A DNA stretch of 64,000 nt from Ischnura elegans (Eukaryota > Arthropoda > Insecta > Odonata > Coenagrionidae): NCBI RefSeq assembly GCF_921293095.1, contig NC_060254.1:105176917-105240916 (forward strand), written 5' to 3'. The stretch's first letter is position 1, and each line of letters opens with the position of its first letter. A program made the position numbers and the translations under genes. Below, in pieces: positions 46,545-57,761 of the stretch. The notes under the pieces were generated by a model that saw nothing but the letters and a program-made list of their open reading frames with translations, had not been told where the DNA came from and searched no databases.

Positions 46545-47760
46545 GTGAGTACCTTAATTACTTGTTTGGTGATTCATTTTCATATTATTTTCAATGCACT
46601 TTCAATGTATTCTTTAAAGTGTAGGATCCTTCGCAAATGCAATTTGTTCATTTCCATTCAGTTATCGAGATTAGAGTGGCATACATGTTGAGTCAAAATA
46701 TTTATAACGCCAACTACCTCCATATTCCAAATTTTATTACCATGTGCCCGAAGTTAATATTAGTGACGGAGTAGTTTTTTTAAAGAACGCTAGTGATAGG
46801 GAAATCTCCTCTCGGATTAAAGCCATACTGTTTTCATTCTTAATCCTGTGACTTTTGAATTGAAATAATTTTTTTGTGAAAATTGGATGTTGGACGTCAT
46901 TGGACGAAATTCCATAATACTAGATTTATTGCCATAACGAATATTCGATCATTCAATTCGTTTGACCTTTGACAAAGCATCAACATTCGTTAGGAATATG
47001 TGTTAATTACATTCTGTTATGATGTGTCGACATTTGAAATGAGTAGGTAGTTTTATCTTTACATTTATCGAGGTTTATAGAACATCAAATATATCGATTT
47101 GATTGCAGTAATTATGATCCGTAATGATCTCTGATAGCTTACTTCTATTACTTCAGCAGGTTAGTTACTATTTTGACGAACGTCAAAATGATGAATTTTA
47201 TCGCGTTGACTGTAGGTATAAGATATTTACATTAGACGTGGAGCAGTGTATTTCATGCCAGCCACGCTGCTTCGTTGTTGATTGTGAGAGAACATTACGT
47301 TTCAAAGTGAAGCTTCTATCCGCGATTTCTTTAGTTGTTAGCCATTAGGATCCCTTATTCATGCTTTTACCATAATTGGTACCTGAATGCCGAGTTATTC
47401 CACGTAAGTAATTAATGTTTCAACGAGGTATTTTAAAAAGTCCTTGTTATTTGAACCTAGGAAATTGCAGTTAACTTATTTCGTTAATACAAGCACCAGC
47501 CTCACCGGAACCACTCCGCAATAATTTATCATATAATTTTGATGATGAGGAAAAGTAATAGAATATTGGAGGTCTTAATTGGATTTGCAGCACTTCACTT
47601 GGCAATTTATTTTTTCAACCTACTTCACCTTTGGAGTCGTTAGTATGATAATTTGTTGTAGCCTTTAATATCAACATAATCTTTAAGTTATGCTCCATGT
47701 AAAGTGTATATTTTTGTCGCGTGAATATTGTCAGCCTTTAACGCGAACTTTTCTTTTCAG
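46545..47760 (+). other. Predicted intron 1
   Basis: Starts GTGAGT and ends ACTTTTCTTTTCAG. No gene seen inside; a 74-codon plus-strand frame (47124-47348) is not recognisable. Confidence 0.45.
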
Positions 47761-47864
47761 GTCCTCCATTGAATAGGGGTGGCGGATCAGTTCCGTGAAA
47801 CGGTTAGGGTTGAATGGGGCATTTGCGAAGAGGTTTCAAGGAAGAGGAAGACTGAAGAAATATG
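47761..47864 (+). ncRNA. Predicted exon 2, ends exactly in ATG
   Basis: A 104-nt segment between a strong acceptor (TTTTCTTTTCAG) and a strong donor (ATG|GTGAGT). All three frames contain stops (TGA, TAG and TGA within the first 40 bases), so it is not an internal coding exon. A short upstream ORF (MGHLRRGFKEEED) ends at a TGA 11 bases before the terminal ATG at 47862-47864. The last 40 bases are purine-rich (GAAGAGGAAGACTGAAGAAA), like the later exons. If the terminal ATG is used, translation would begin in phase 0 of whichever exon is joined next. Confidence 0.55.
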
Positions 47865-48379
47865 GTGAGTCAATATCATTCACTTCATATGATAGGCCTC
47901 TGAATATTCCAATGCATAAATATTTGACTTCTCTATATCTCTGTTAGTAACTAATTAAGAACTAAATCCTGTGCGGTGCGCAAAAATTAACTTCTTCTGC
48001 GATAATTTTTATGATGATATTTCATCATTTCCTATTTCATAATAGTGTTTTGCGCTACGAATTCTCAGCTGTTTACTGGTATAAATATCCGTGACTATGA
48101 AGGCGAAGAGGAATTATAGCTGTTTTAATTTTACGTAGTTCAGGTGAATTTTGCGAGGTTCATTTTAGCATTTAAACATGCCACGGTCTCTCAAATGCTC
48201 TTTCATATCCTTCATTTTTGGTTTCTTAAATACGAAATCAAACGTCTTACTTTTCCGCTCTTACCAACCACTTGTCATTCGAGGATTGACTTCCTTAGAA
48301 CATCAAGATCAGTTTTTCAAGATATGTTCGATTGCAATGGTGTGTATTCCACTTTAAGTATTGACTAGGCTTCTATTCT

Positions 48380-50330
48380 CTCCCACTCTTCTGAGGAATC
48401 CCGCAGTCCTCACTCGAACGATGCATTTCATTTTCATACAGCCGAATAATACCCATCAGTTTCTTCACTGCTGTCATTGCCCATGATTCATTGCCATAGA
48501 GAAGCATACTCGAATTGTATGTTCTGATAAAATATTTCCAAACTTAATTTTCATCATAAAATTTCCTGCTTTTCTAAGCAAATTGATGCTTTATTTTTTC
48601 TGAAGTGTATTTTTGCCCTGGGCTGTCTAACTGATTATTTCTCTTTTGTTTCTACAATTGATTATTCTGCCTCCGAAATATTTAAACTGGTGACCTCTTC
48701 CAATCTTTCTTTCACTAGTTTTATTCTATTCTTAACTTCCTGCCGTTTGCTACACTCTAGTATTTGATGGTGATTTTCAGATGGCATTGGTATTTGCTCT
48801 GCCCAGCTTTACTAGAATGTTTTTCTATTTTACAAATATTTTAATCATGTCTCCTCGTGCATATTCATCCATGTAAACTCCCAATTTTTTCTTGGATGTA
48901 ATCGGTGCCTTTTTAGTTGTAAACTATGAAAATTACGGGAGAAATAACACCGCCTCAGATCACTTGACTTTTCTCCCAATACTTGATTCTTCATAGCTGG
49001 GCCCTATAATGTTGGCCCTACCCCTACTTGGTGTTTTTAAACGAATTGTGGATCATTCATATGCCATTGTTAATTAACTTCATTCAAAATTATAAGCATG
49101 GAACTCCAATCCACACTACTGCTGCGTCAAATTATTCAAGGAAGATAAAGACTAAAGGAATTTGGCGAGAAACTGGTCGACCTCTTCCAATGTTTTTTTC
49201 CCTAGTTTAATGCTATTCTTATGCTACACCTTAATGTATAATATTCGATATTCATTTAAATTGATTTCGTACTAAGTTAGTCGCCCTTCTATACACGTCT
49301 CATTCAGATATTCAATCCATCTCTTCGTTTTTATTAGTCATCAGTCAAAAGTTCTCCGTTTTTGTCACTTACGGTATTCATCATACGCTCATTAATTTGA
49401 AGAGATTCCCATAGCGAGCCTCTAATTTTCCTTGCGCACGATGTTTTCATATTCCTCGACCGCTTTTCTCTGGCCTCCTTGACTTTATGTCAAATATCGT
49501 TCTTTATTCTCCTTTGAAATTCCACGGCTTAAGTATTCTTGTACTTCAGTGGTGCCTCAGTTAGATTCGAGACTTTTTGCGTGATCCATTAAGATGATTA
49601 TCCTTCTCCCAAGAACTTCTTCAGCTGCTTCCAATAGCCCACTGCTCAAGTGTTTCTGACTCTCTTCTTCTGATTTCTCGGTCACATCCGATGCTACTTT
49701 GGTCTACTCTGCGTCTTCAAATTACACTTGATACCGAGTTTTCTTAATTTTTTACTTGCCAAATGTTTTTCACCGCTTTCTTCAGTTTTTAATTTTTTTA
49801 TTTTGGGTGAAATAGCATTGTCGCTGATGAGAGCCTTAAGGTAACTTTTACCGTCAATTTTCTAGTTCTTTAATTGTTTTATTTTCGCTATCGTATCATC
49901 CGTTAGTCGTTTTTTTCCTATAATCGCTTCGCCTGGGCTGTTCTACTGGTTATTTCTTTTTTGTTTCTACACCTGGTTATTCTGCTTCCAGTGTTTGTTT
50001 TACTGGTTTTATGCTATTCTTGACTCCTTGTGTTTTACTACACTGTAATATTTTATGGTGATAATGTTTCTGACTCTCTTCCCCTGATTTCTCGGTCATA
50101 TCCGATGCTATTTTGTTCCCCTCTACCTCCTGAAATTACACTTGATATCGATTTTCTTAATTTTCTGCCTACCAAATACTTTTCTCGGCTTTCTTAAGTT
50201 TTTATTTTATTATTTTTGGTGACATAACATCTCTATTGAGGCATAGTCTCGGTCGTTTTAAGTCTAAGGGTCACTTTTGCCGTCCATTTTATTGTCGATG
50301 AATCGTTTCATCTTCGTAGAATTTCATCAA
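48380..50330 (-). pseudogene. Scrambled LINE remnants inside intron 2
   Basis: On the minus strand, in LINE order: GLLEAAEEVLGRRII at 49640-49592 (end of the endonuclease domain), SLWESLQINERMMNTVSDK and NGELLTDD near 49420-49330 (the linker before RT), and LLYGNESWAMTA at about 48510-48475 (the C-terminal GCE.W block). The RT catalytic core is missing. Two direct-repeat pairs have reshuffled the region: 48640-48780 with 49930-50070, and 49665-49830 with 50065-50225. Many stops. A dead insertion, not part of the host transcript's exons. Confidence 0.65.
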
Positions 50331-51240
50331 CTTAGAATATATCAAGTCCACTATCACTTTCCTCTTTTTCTTCGACTATGATCATTTTTATTTTGTATTC
50401 GAAACCACTAGCTTGTGTTCTTTGTTAGTCTTTCATTTTGGATTTACATCATCCCTGTTTCTCGGCTTACCATCCATCTTAAACATCGTCAGTGATGGCA
50501 TTAAATTCACCGAGAATTATTACATTTTCTTCACCTTTAATCTGCATTATTATTCCCGCTGTATCTTGATTCACTTACTCCACTTCTGCATTTCTTAGCA
50601 ATTTTTTAGGTTTACAAACATTCGGAGATGCTGTAGTTATAGGTTTTGCTTTATATCTTAACCATTACCTACCTTTAATCATACATTTGGTGGCTTTTTA
50701 ATTGTCGCTTTTGATAAGCATTATACTTATTACAGCATTAATATTTAGCGATCCTTCGTGTATTAATCTGTAGCTTGCACTCCACAAGTCTCCCACTCCG
50801 GACAACTGTATTTCGCCGATTCGTAGCTATGACATAAAGGGATAGTTGTGGTGGTCGACCCTAGCCTTCTACGTCGCAGTATTTTAGGCATTTAATTGGC
50901 ATTACGGCGCCTGTAGTGAGTAAAGTATCGATTTTTTTTATAATACTCTCGGATGTTTCGTTAAAATCCTTTCCATCATTTCTTCCTTTAGGGTGTAGCA
51001 AAGTTCAACCTATTAATGCTTTACAGCCCCACCAACAAATTGATAGCGATAATCACTATGCCAACGAAAAAACTTTTCAGGCTATGTCGCTGCGTCAATT
51101 TTCGGGTGGCGCTAACATTTCCCGAAGAATGATGGTCTTCTATTGAAGTGAATCAGATGAAGTAGGAACTGTTATTCATACATATTTATTGTTAGTGAAC
51201 ACAGATAGATAGCCAGGAAATGGTGAAAAAAAAGAAATTC
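50331..51240. other. Intronic, no gene seen
   Basis: AT-rich; short frames at 50413-50598 and 50916-51146 not recognisable. Confidence 0.4.
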
Positions 51241-51249
51241 GGCTATTTA

Positions 51250-52090
51250 AGAATCAGTTAAAAACTTTTATTCATATATTTTTATTGGTATTCGTTTCAG
51301 GGGGGGAATGGGAGTTGGAGGAGTAGGCTGTTGAGTGTTTTTCCGAATTATGGTTTGACAAGTACGAATTATTTTAAGGCGGGTGTCTCTGTTAAGATTG
51401 TTCTTCTCCACTTTTTTTATTTCGATGGCTTCTCTGACGAGTCTTTTTTGAAAGCCTTTCACGTAGGCGACAATTTCTGTTCCTATAAGGTCGATTGCGT
51501 GGCCCAGCGCTGCGTGTTCGGCTGCCGTGGACTTGGTTGACTACCCCAGTTAAATTGCTCTCTCGTGTTCCTCCTGGCGTGTTCTAACTGATCTGCCAAT
51601 GTATTCTTCCCACAGGTTTGACAAGGGATCCGGTAGACTCCTTCGACTTGTAGTGGAGCTCTGTCCTTGACGGGTTTTAAGAGATTTTTTATCTGCACGT
51701 GAGGAGAGAAGATTGTCCTTATGTGATACGTTCTTAGGATATTTCCAAATCTGTCCGTTGTCCTATTTATATGCAGTAGACTTTCTTTTGGTCGCTGATG
51801 TTATTTGTTGAGGAGTTCGCTGTTTCTGCGGTGTCTGCTTTGTCCTCAACATTCTTTTTCATGACCTTAATCAGTGCTCGTGAGATAATTCTTTCGTCGA
51901 ATTCATTTCTCCGCAGAAAGGCTTCTAGTTTCCGCCTTTCTTCGGCAAAGTTGTTTTGGTCGATTATTGTGTTGGAGCGGTGACTCAGGGCGTTTACCAC
52001 TCCATGTATTTGTGCTGTGTGATGAGTATATGTCCATGTTCTACTCTCCTCCTTGTACTATTGAGTTTTCAATTGCATGTAGACACCCAC
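51250..52090 (-). pseudogene. Penelope-like element, decayed 3' half
   Basis: On the minus strand from high to low coordinates: IHGVVNALSHRSNTII, EERRKLEAFLRRNEFDERII and SRALIKVMKK. These form the thumb/linker block after the reverse transcriptase (52050-51850). Then PLQVEGVYRIPCQTCGKN, the GIY-YIG start with GVY, interrupted before the YIGQTGR motif, and LEHARRNTREQFN. Last comes KGFQKRLVREAIEIKKVEKN (51462-51400), the C-terminal block. Frameshifts separate the pieces and the RT core is not recognisable. A different subfamily from the copies at 15.9 and 34.4 kb. Confidence 0.75.
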
Positions 52091-52585
52091 GCACCCAGTC
52101 AGCAAATGGAATGCACTGAGGAAGAGTCTTGGAAGTGTTTTCTTTCGGGCTCCGTGGCGAATAATTTCCTCTCTTTAGATTTTACTTTCTTTAGAAAGTA
52201 TTTGTACCTACCGTCTATGTATAATTACTACATTATACTTTGCGTTGTAGTTATAGATATATACTATATCTCCTCCTCTAGGATCATCAAAACTATTTCA
52301 ACTAAGAATACATCGTACGTAAGAACGCATAGTAAGAATAGAATATTTAATGCGCGTTGTCGATACTAAGCGTAAGAATTTAACTCAATCGAGGATTGAC
52401 AGATATTGGTCGCATGCACACGATGATATAACTATGGCCACTTTCCTTGCTGATTTCCAAAGGATTTTATTTCCACATTTTTTTCAGCATTCAAGCAAAA
52501 TATACCACTTTCGTCTGTCAACTATATATTTACTCTGTATCGAACAAGCCAATTCCTACGAATATTACATCTTTGGGGGTATCCA
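52091..52585. other. Intronic, no gene seen
   Basis: The 137-codon plus-strand frame at 51956-52369 overlaps the Penelope relic and is hydrophobic and low in information; not credible as a gene. Confidence 0.4.
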
Positions 52586-52589
52586 TTAA

Positions 52590-53168
52590 CCCTTTCGACA
52601 CAGTGGTGTTGTTGCCTTAGCATGACTGTTGGACTGAGCCCCAAGGGTCCCTTCCGTCCCCTCTGTACGGACCATTTTGCAGGACATTGGTTAAGAAGGG
52701 TCTCACGGATAATCACACTCCCTCAGCGCCAATCTTTTTCGACTTTTCCGCATTATCTCGGGCTCAAAGTATAGTTGGTCTTCCTCCTTTCCGGGTTGAT
52801 AGCCCTAGTAGCAGAATTGGTTCCGGGTCAACTCATGATTAGTTTATGTGAATTTTCTACATGGATAATTGTTGTTTGCCCGTATGTTGCAGTCTTCGAA
52901 TTCAATTCCTCGGTTTTTTTTCTGTGTATTGTCAACTTTTGAACGGAGCTCTGCCGTCCTAACTAACGGATTTAATGCATTAACAATTTATATGTTGATG
53001 GTCCAGATAAGACTTCGCGTAGCCTCGACCGGCATAAAAGGGCAATGATACGGATATTTACGGCATTCCTTGGCCTGCGTCGGAAAATATATGACGAATA
53101 TTTGCGGCTTTCGTCCTCCGTGTCAAAAACCGTCCGGGCGAATATTTACTTTTTTAGTAGCGAAAGGG
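52590..53168. mobile_element. piggyBac-like MITE
   Basis: TTAA at 52586-52589 then CCCTTTCGACAC; at the right, GTAGCGAAAGGG then TTAA at 53169-53172. 579 bp without transposase. A CCCTCTGTACGGACC motif inside recalls TCCGTACAGAG in the element at 20209-21044. Confidence 0.7.
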
Positions 53169-53172
53169 TTAA

Positions 53173-54878
53173 TTATATGTGGCGTTTAGGAGGGGCGAGA
53201 GGGTCGAGTCGATTCTCACCCAATCTCACGTGCGGGACCAGGGGGTCCTTGCAAGTATCACGTAATTTTTTTCTAAAAAAATGATAAAACATTGCTTTTT
53301 AATAAATCTAACGAATGAAGGTTAGATTATGGTATTTACACTAAACATACGTTTTCAATTCTGTCGCGATAATAACGCATGGATATGGGTCATCGTTTTA
53401 AGTTATTGATTTTTTATTTTACCACTAAGATAACCCGTGAAATATAGAAATAAGGATCGCTTGACTGCCTCCTTTGTTTCCAGTATCAAGTTCAACGATT
53501 TATGTGAAGAGAGAAGGGAATTTTTATGCAAATATTGAATCTGATCATTGATTAAAAATTATCTTTCGTATTAATTTATCCAAAATAAACGTATCCAAAA
53601 TAAACTAGATAAAGTTAAATCGTGATCTCGGTGGAACAAAGCAGCTTTGGATTTGTACAAATTGGAATTCAAAGAATCATGTTTATCTTGTAATTTTATA
53701 CTATATCGTGTGGTCAATAAAATCAATTTTTTTAGTTATATATTTAAATTTTGCTGCCTGCCTCTTTTTTAAAACAAAAATTTGATACGGTGTAATAATT
53801 CCCAAAATGTTTGTTTGCTATGTATTTCTTTGGTACTGCTTATTCTACGAATTCTCTAGTGTTGCTATTATAATACTTAAATTTATATATTTCTGAGTCA
53901 GTTAACATATTTCTACAAATCTTTCACTGTTAAAATGAAGTGGATATAAAGAATTCCACATTAAAGTACAATGATTTCATCTGTTACGAGATATTTTAAT
54001 ATACCTACCCTATTCAATATCACTTTAGAAAGCTCCCAAAGAAATAGACTGTTGTTTAAAAGTCACTGAACAAATATGCGAATTTCCATTGAATTTTTTG
54101 GGTGTCCTTCTTTTTAAATAAACAGCCTTTGTTTTAGCATCCATTTCCACGATTTATAAAGACAGGCGGGTATAATATTTTGAGTCATTCCACCTCAATT
54201 TCAAAAAAGCTTGTCCCGTGTCAGATTTTGATGAATTCATGGTTGATAGTTTATAGTTGAACCTATGGGTCATACTACTATGATATAGACTACCAGTCTA
54301 TGAGTACACGTCCATAGACTAGTATTAAAAGTAATCGGAAAGCTGCACGGGAGAAAAAGTAAACGTTCAAATATTTCCAAAAAATATCATTCAGGAGTTG
54401 ATTTAATTTTAATTTTTGTTATTCTAAGGCAATGATTGAGCCTGCATTCTAAATATTAAATGCTTGGGCCACTTCCGAGATATGGGTTATTTGAAAAAAG
54501 TTGATTTGTTGAACAATGTTTTAAATATTTAGATATAACAATAATAGATAAGTGCACTTTAGCAATATTTTACTCAAAGTGACTACCGAAAGGACTTATA
54601 AGTAAAATAAGCAATAAATAATGTCTCTACGACAATTTGATAGTTGAATTGGTAGATTTATATGATTTAGCGCAATTTTTTTAGGAAAATATTTGATAAC
54701 GTATTAAAACCACATATGAAAAAAAGATCTCACGGTATTTAGTGTGTGGTTGATGAAGACCCATACAGGTATCAAAGTCTGAGTCTCTTAGGGACAAACG
54801 CTTGTTGAATTAAGGTGGATTGCCCCATGTTTAATAATCTAACCCCCGAATTTAACTTAATTTTTTGCTCTCTTCTAG
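53173..54878 (+). other. Last part of predicted intron 2
   Basis: AT-rich, no open frames or recognised repeats; ends with the tract TTTTTTGCTCTCTTCTAG. Confidence 0.45.
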
Positions 54879-55000
54879 GTGCAACCAATCCCCGGACATG
54901 AGGGGAAGAATGAAAGGTGGAGCAGGAAGAATAAAGAGGAGAAGAAGACGATGGCCTCGCGGGACATCCAATACTAATTCCTTTTATGTAATTCGGAGAT
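54879..55000 (+). ncRNA. Predicted purine-rich exon A
   Basis: Acceptor CTCTTCTAG at 54870-54878. The first frame is open for 32 codons (VQPIPGHEGKNERWSRKNKE onward) to TAA at 54975-54977. It is very rich in GAAGA-type purine runs. The right border is unclear. The 3' half of the ORF sequence (GAAGAAGACGATGGCCTCGC) resembles GACAGAAGAGGATGGCATCGC in exon C at 56303, suggesting paralogous exons. Confidence 0.45.
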
Positions 55001-55045
55001 ATTTGACTCGAATTTTAATCCTCTTTTTTGCTCTTTCAATTTCAG

Positions 55046-55096
55046 AATGAATATTGAAGAGTATGAACACCATTCATCGACTTGAGTTGAAGGCTG
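55046..55096 (+). ncRNA. Possible small exon
   Basis: Acceptor CTCTTTCAATTTCAG and donor GCTG|GTAAGA, 51 nt. Closed in frame 0. Weaker than its neighbours. Confidence 0.3.
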
Positions 55097-55504
55097 GTAA
55101 GAGTGCAGTTTTCCTCGGGCGCTGTGCATTGCCGTATATTTTCATCAGGTTTACATCAGGTAATCTAGAACGTGAAATGGTAAAATACGGCCGACCTAGA
55201 CCACACAACAGGAGTTATGAGAGACTCCTGGTGGAAAGTGAATTCACCCTCGATTATCAAAGCACGAGCTCTAGGTATCAACAGTACACGAAAGGTAACG
55301 GCTCGAAGGAGCAAGTTTGAAAAGGTTTCGAAACAGCGCTGAAACAAAGGTACCACAAAGTGCACTTTCAAGTTATTTACTACGAATGAGACCGGTCCCA
55401 GGAGACTAAGAATGCATTCTTAGGCAGGAAATCCACGTGGGTATTTTTGTGTGTAGTTTTTTAAGGTATTTGGGTGGGTTTTGTACTAACAGCATTTATT
55501 GCAG

Positions 55505-55600
55505 GAGTGAAGAATGAAGACGTAGCTGAGGCCCCGAAGATTGAAGACATCGAAGGGGGCCTCGAAGAATGAAGAGGGAAGATAATGTGTGTGTGTATCG
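55505..55600 (+). ncRNA. Predicted purine-rich exon
   Basis: A perfect TACTAAC branch site (55484-55490) and the acceptor TTTATTGCAG precede it. The sequence contains GAAGATTGAAGACATCGAAG and related repeats. Frame 0 closes at once (GAG TGA); another frame is open for about 21 codons (VKNEDVAEAPKIEDIEGGLE). The 3' end is uncertain. Confidence 0.45.
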
Positions 55601-55691
55601 GGAATGAGTGGATATTGATAATCACTCGCCTGAACTGGGTTTACTTTGTTTGTACTTAATTGTAACATGTCTGTAACTCCTTCCCTTCCAG

Positions 55692-55752
55692 CCATGAAGA
55701 TTGAAGACATCAAATTGAGCTCGAAGAACGGCAAGAATACGAGAACGTGTGT
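55692..55752 (+). ncRNA. Predicted purine-rich exon
   Basis: Acceptor CTTCCCTTCCAG. It shares AAGATTGAAGACATC with the exon at 55505. It contains its own ATG (MKIEDIKLSSKNGKNTRTC). The 3' end may be GAAC|GTGTGT near 55752. Confidence 0.4.
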
Positions 55753-55911
55753 TTTTTCATCTATCGTGTGATTTCGTGTGATATTTTTCTGCGTGTGATT
55801 ATTTATATTTGCGTGTGCTGCAAGTATTTTTCCGTTTCGTCGCGTTAGGGTTTGCGTGTTAGTGTTATTTATTTATTTGTTTGTGCATGCACTAATCTTA
55901 CCTCTTCACAG

Positions 55912-56080
55912 ATTCAAGCCATCGCTGGACTTCAAGGAAGGAAGAGTGAGGACTGCACGAAGAAGAGGAGATTGAAGACGCAAGTATTCACGGAAGAAAG
56001 AAGAGAAGCATCGTAGGAAGACGTGTGCGATATTTGCGGCTTAGTTTTGGGCCCTTATGGCCAATGAAAAAAAAATTTGC
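55912..56080 (+). ncRNA. Predicted purine-rich exon B
   Basis: Branch-like CACTAAT, then CTCTTCACAG. Begins ATTCAAGCCATCGCTGGAC, clearly related to exons C and D. The first frame is open for 34 codons to TAG at 56014-56016 and is rich in K, R and E. Donor TTTGC|GTAAGG at 56081, the same as in exon C. Exon 169 nt, following intron 222 nt. Confidence 0.55.
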
Positions 56081-56700
56081 GTAAGGCTAGGCGGTTATTC
56101 CGTGCGTTAGTTTTAGTTATTTTTTGCCGTGGTTTTGCATTACGGATTCCATTGCGTCATGCAGGAATGTGGCTGTGGCTAGGTAGGAAATTTATGATTT
56201 CCTATCGATGCCATTGTCTCCTTCTTGTTTGATGCTTTGGAGCGGTGCAAATCCTCGGAAGGGTTATTTATTTGTGTATGCACTAACCCGCTCTCTCCCT
56301 AGGTCCGCAAGCCATCGCTGGATGTGAAGAGAAGAATGAAGATTCATCGGAAGAATAGAAGACAGAAGAGGATGGCATCGCGGAACCAGAAGAAGGCGAC
56401 ATCTTAGCTTTGGGCCCTTTAGGCCAATGAACATAAATTTGCGTAAGGCTAGGCGTTTTTTCCGTGCGTTAGCTTTAGGTTTTTGTGCCGTGGTTTTGCA
56501 TTACAAATTCCATTGCGTCATGCAGGAATGTGGCTGTGACTAGGTAGGAAATTCATGATTTCCTATCGATGCCATTGTCTCGTTCTTGTGTGATGCTTTG
56601 GAGTGGTGCGAATCCTCGGAAGGGTTATTTATTTGTGTATGCACTAACCCGCTCTCTCCCTAGGTCCGCAAGCCATCGCTTGACATGCTGAGAAAAGGGG
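56040..56700 (+). repeat. Tandem exon-intron unit, about 362-bp period
   Basis: 56045-56325 and 56408-56686 are near-identical, covering the end of one exon, the whole intron and the start of the next exon. Each intron contains GGAAAT and ATTTCC hairpin arms and the CCGTGGTTTTGCATTAC block. Confidence 0.85.
56303..56442 (+). ncRNA. Predicted purine-rich exon C
   Basis: Branch CACTAAC (56281-56287) and acceptor CTCTCTCCCTAG. Begins GTCCGCAAGCCATCGCTGG. The first frame is open for 34 codons (VRKPSLDVKRRMKIHRKNRR onward) to TAG at 56405-56407. Donor TTTGC|GTAAGG at 56443. The preceding intron and the following one (221 nt) are near-identical copies. Confidence 0.6.
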
Positions 56701-56788
56701 AAAGAAGACACTTGGAAGAAGATGGGATGGTGCACCTCACCGAGCCGGCTTCTTGCGGCTCTACATGAGTTGCAGCAGATAAGGAGCG
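56664..56788 (+). ncRNA. Predicted exon D
   Basis: The same branch and acceptor as exon C. Begins GTCCGCAAGCCATCGCTTG. The first frame is open for 34 codons (VRKPSLDMLRKGERRHLEED onward) to TGA at 56766-56768, then donor GAGCG|GTATGA at 56789. Confidence 0.55.
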
Positions 56789-57662
56789 GTATGATCTCAT
56801 AATATTCATTCAAATTTGGTTCATGTTTCCCATATAAATTTTTTAATTAACGAGTTGATTGAGAATGTTCAATATTGCATTCATTAACGGAACTCAATTG
56901 TGCTTACACTGAACTTCTGATTTGCTCATAATGCCATTAAAATTAACAAATGAACTTAATATCCTCCTCAATTTAGTCATTCACTACTCATTGTCAGATT
57001 GAAAATTGTACTTGGTACTTAGTAACTGGAAGTGATATAATTTCATGGATCTATACTAACTTTGAATTGAATTGAAAAGTTATGAAAAAATATTTCCAAT
57101 GGGCAAAATATTTTTTGTGCCAACTTTTTTCTGGATGACTTATAATAACACATCAACGTATTTTCTTTACAAATGTTTTCGAGTCAAAATATCACCTCCC
57201 TTACCTGTCTCCGCAAAATATTTTCAAATTATAAAGCAGTACGAATAACTTTTATTTGTAATTAGTATCTAATTATCTGTTTATTCATAACAAACGTTAT
57301 TTTCCATCATGATTTTTCATTCTGAATCAGAGTTATTTAACTATTTTTTGTCCTGTGAAAGGTTACCCATTTCAAAATCAGTCCTTCATTTTTCCAATTC
57401 AAGGGAGATATAGTTCCATTTAATTGGAATCATTTTATTATAATAGGTATTATTAAGGAATAGAATATTATTTTAATTTCCTCTGCAATACGGGAAATGA
57501 TATTTTTCACTCCAAGTTTTTTAAATCTAATTCAAAGGTGAGCCTATTCACACTGTGACGTCCATGCGCCATAAGAAAATTTATCGATTGAATCGGCCAT
57601 GAGGCCGATTTTCAAGCGTATTGGTTTGTCTCTTTATGAGTGTTCGTTTTTTTCAATTACAG
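56789..57662 (+). other. Predicted intron
   Basis: AT-rich; begins GTATGA and ends TTTTTTTCAATTACAG. No gene seen. Confidence 0.45.
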
Positions 57663-57761
57663 AGTTCGATGGATCGTATTGTGTGAGTTGACTACTCGAG
57701 GCCTCGATGAAAGCACGTGCAAAGAGATCGAAAGAATACAGCTCGTTGCCGCAAGCAGACG
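57663..57761 (+). ncRNA. Predicted 99-nt exon
   Basis: Acceptor TTTTTTTCAATTACAG and donor GACG|GTAAGA, both strong. Frame 0 closes after 7 codons. The next frame is open throughout and would continue into the terminal exon for about 18 more codons. Confidence 0.5.

Noticed and set aside
51956-52369. 137-codon plus-strand frame
   Set aside because: Overlaps a Penelope relic whose homology is on the other strand; low-information hydrophobic translation.
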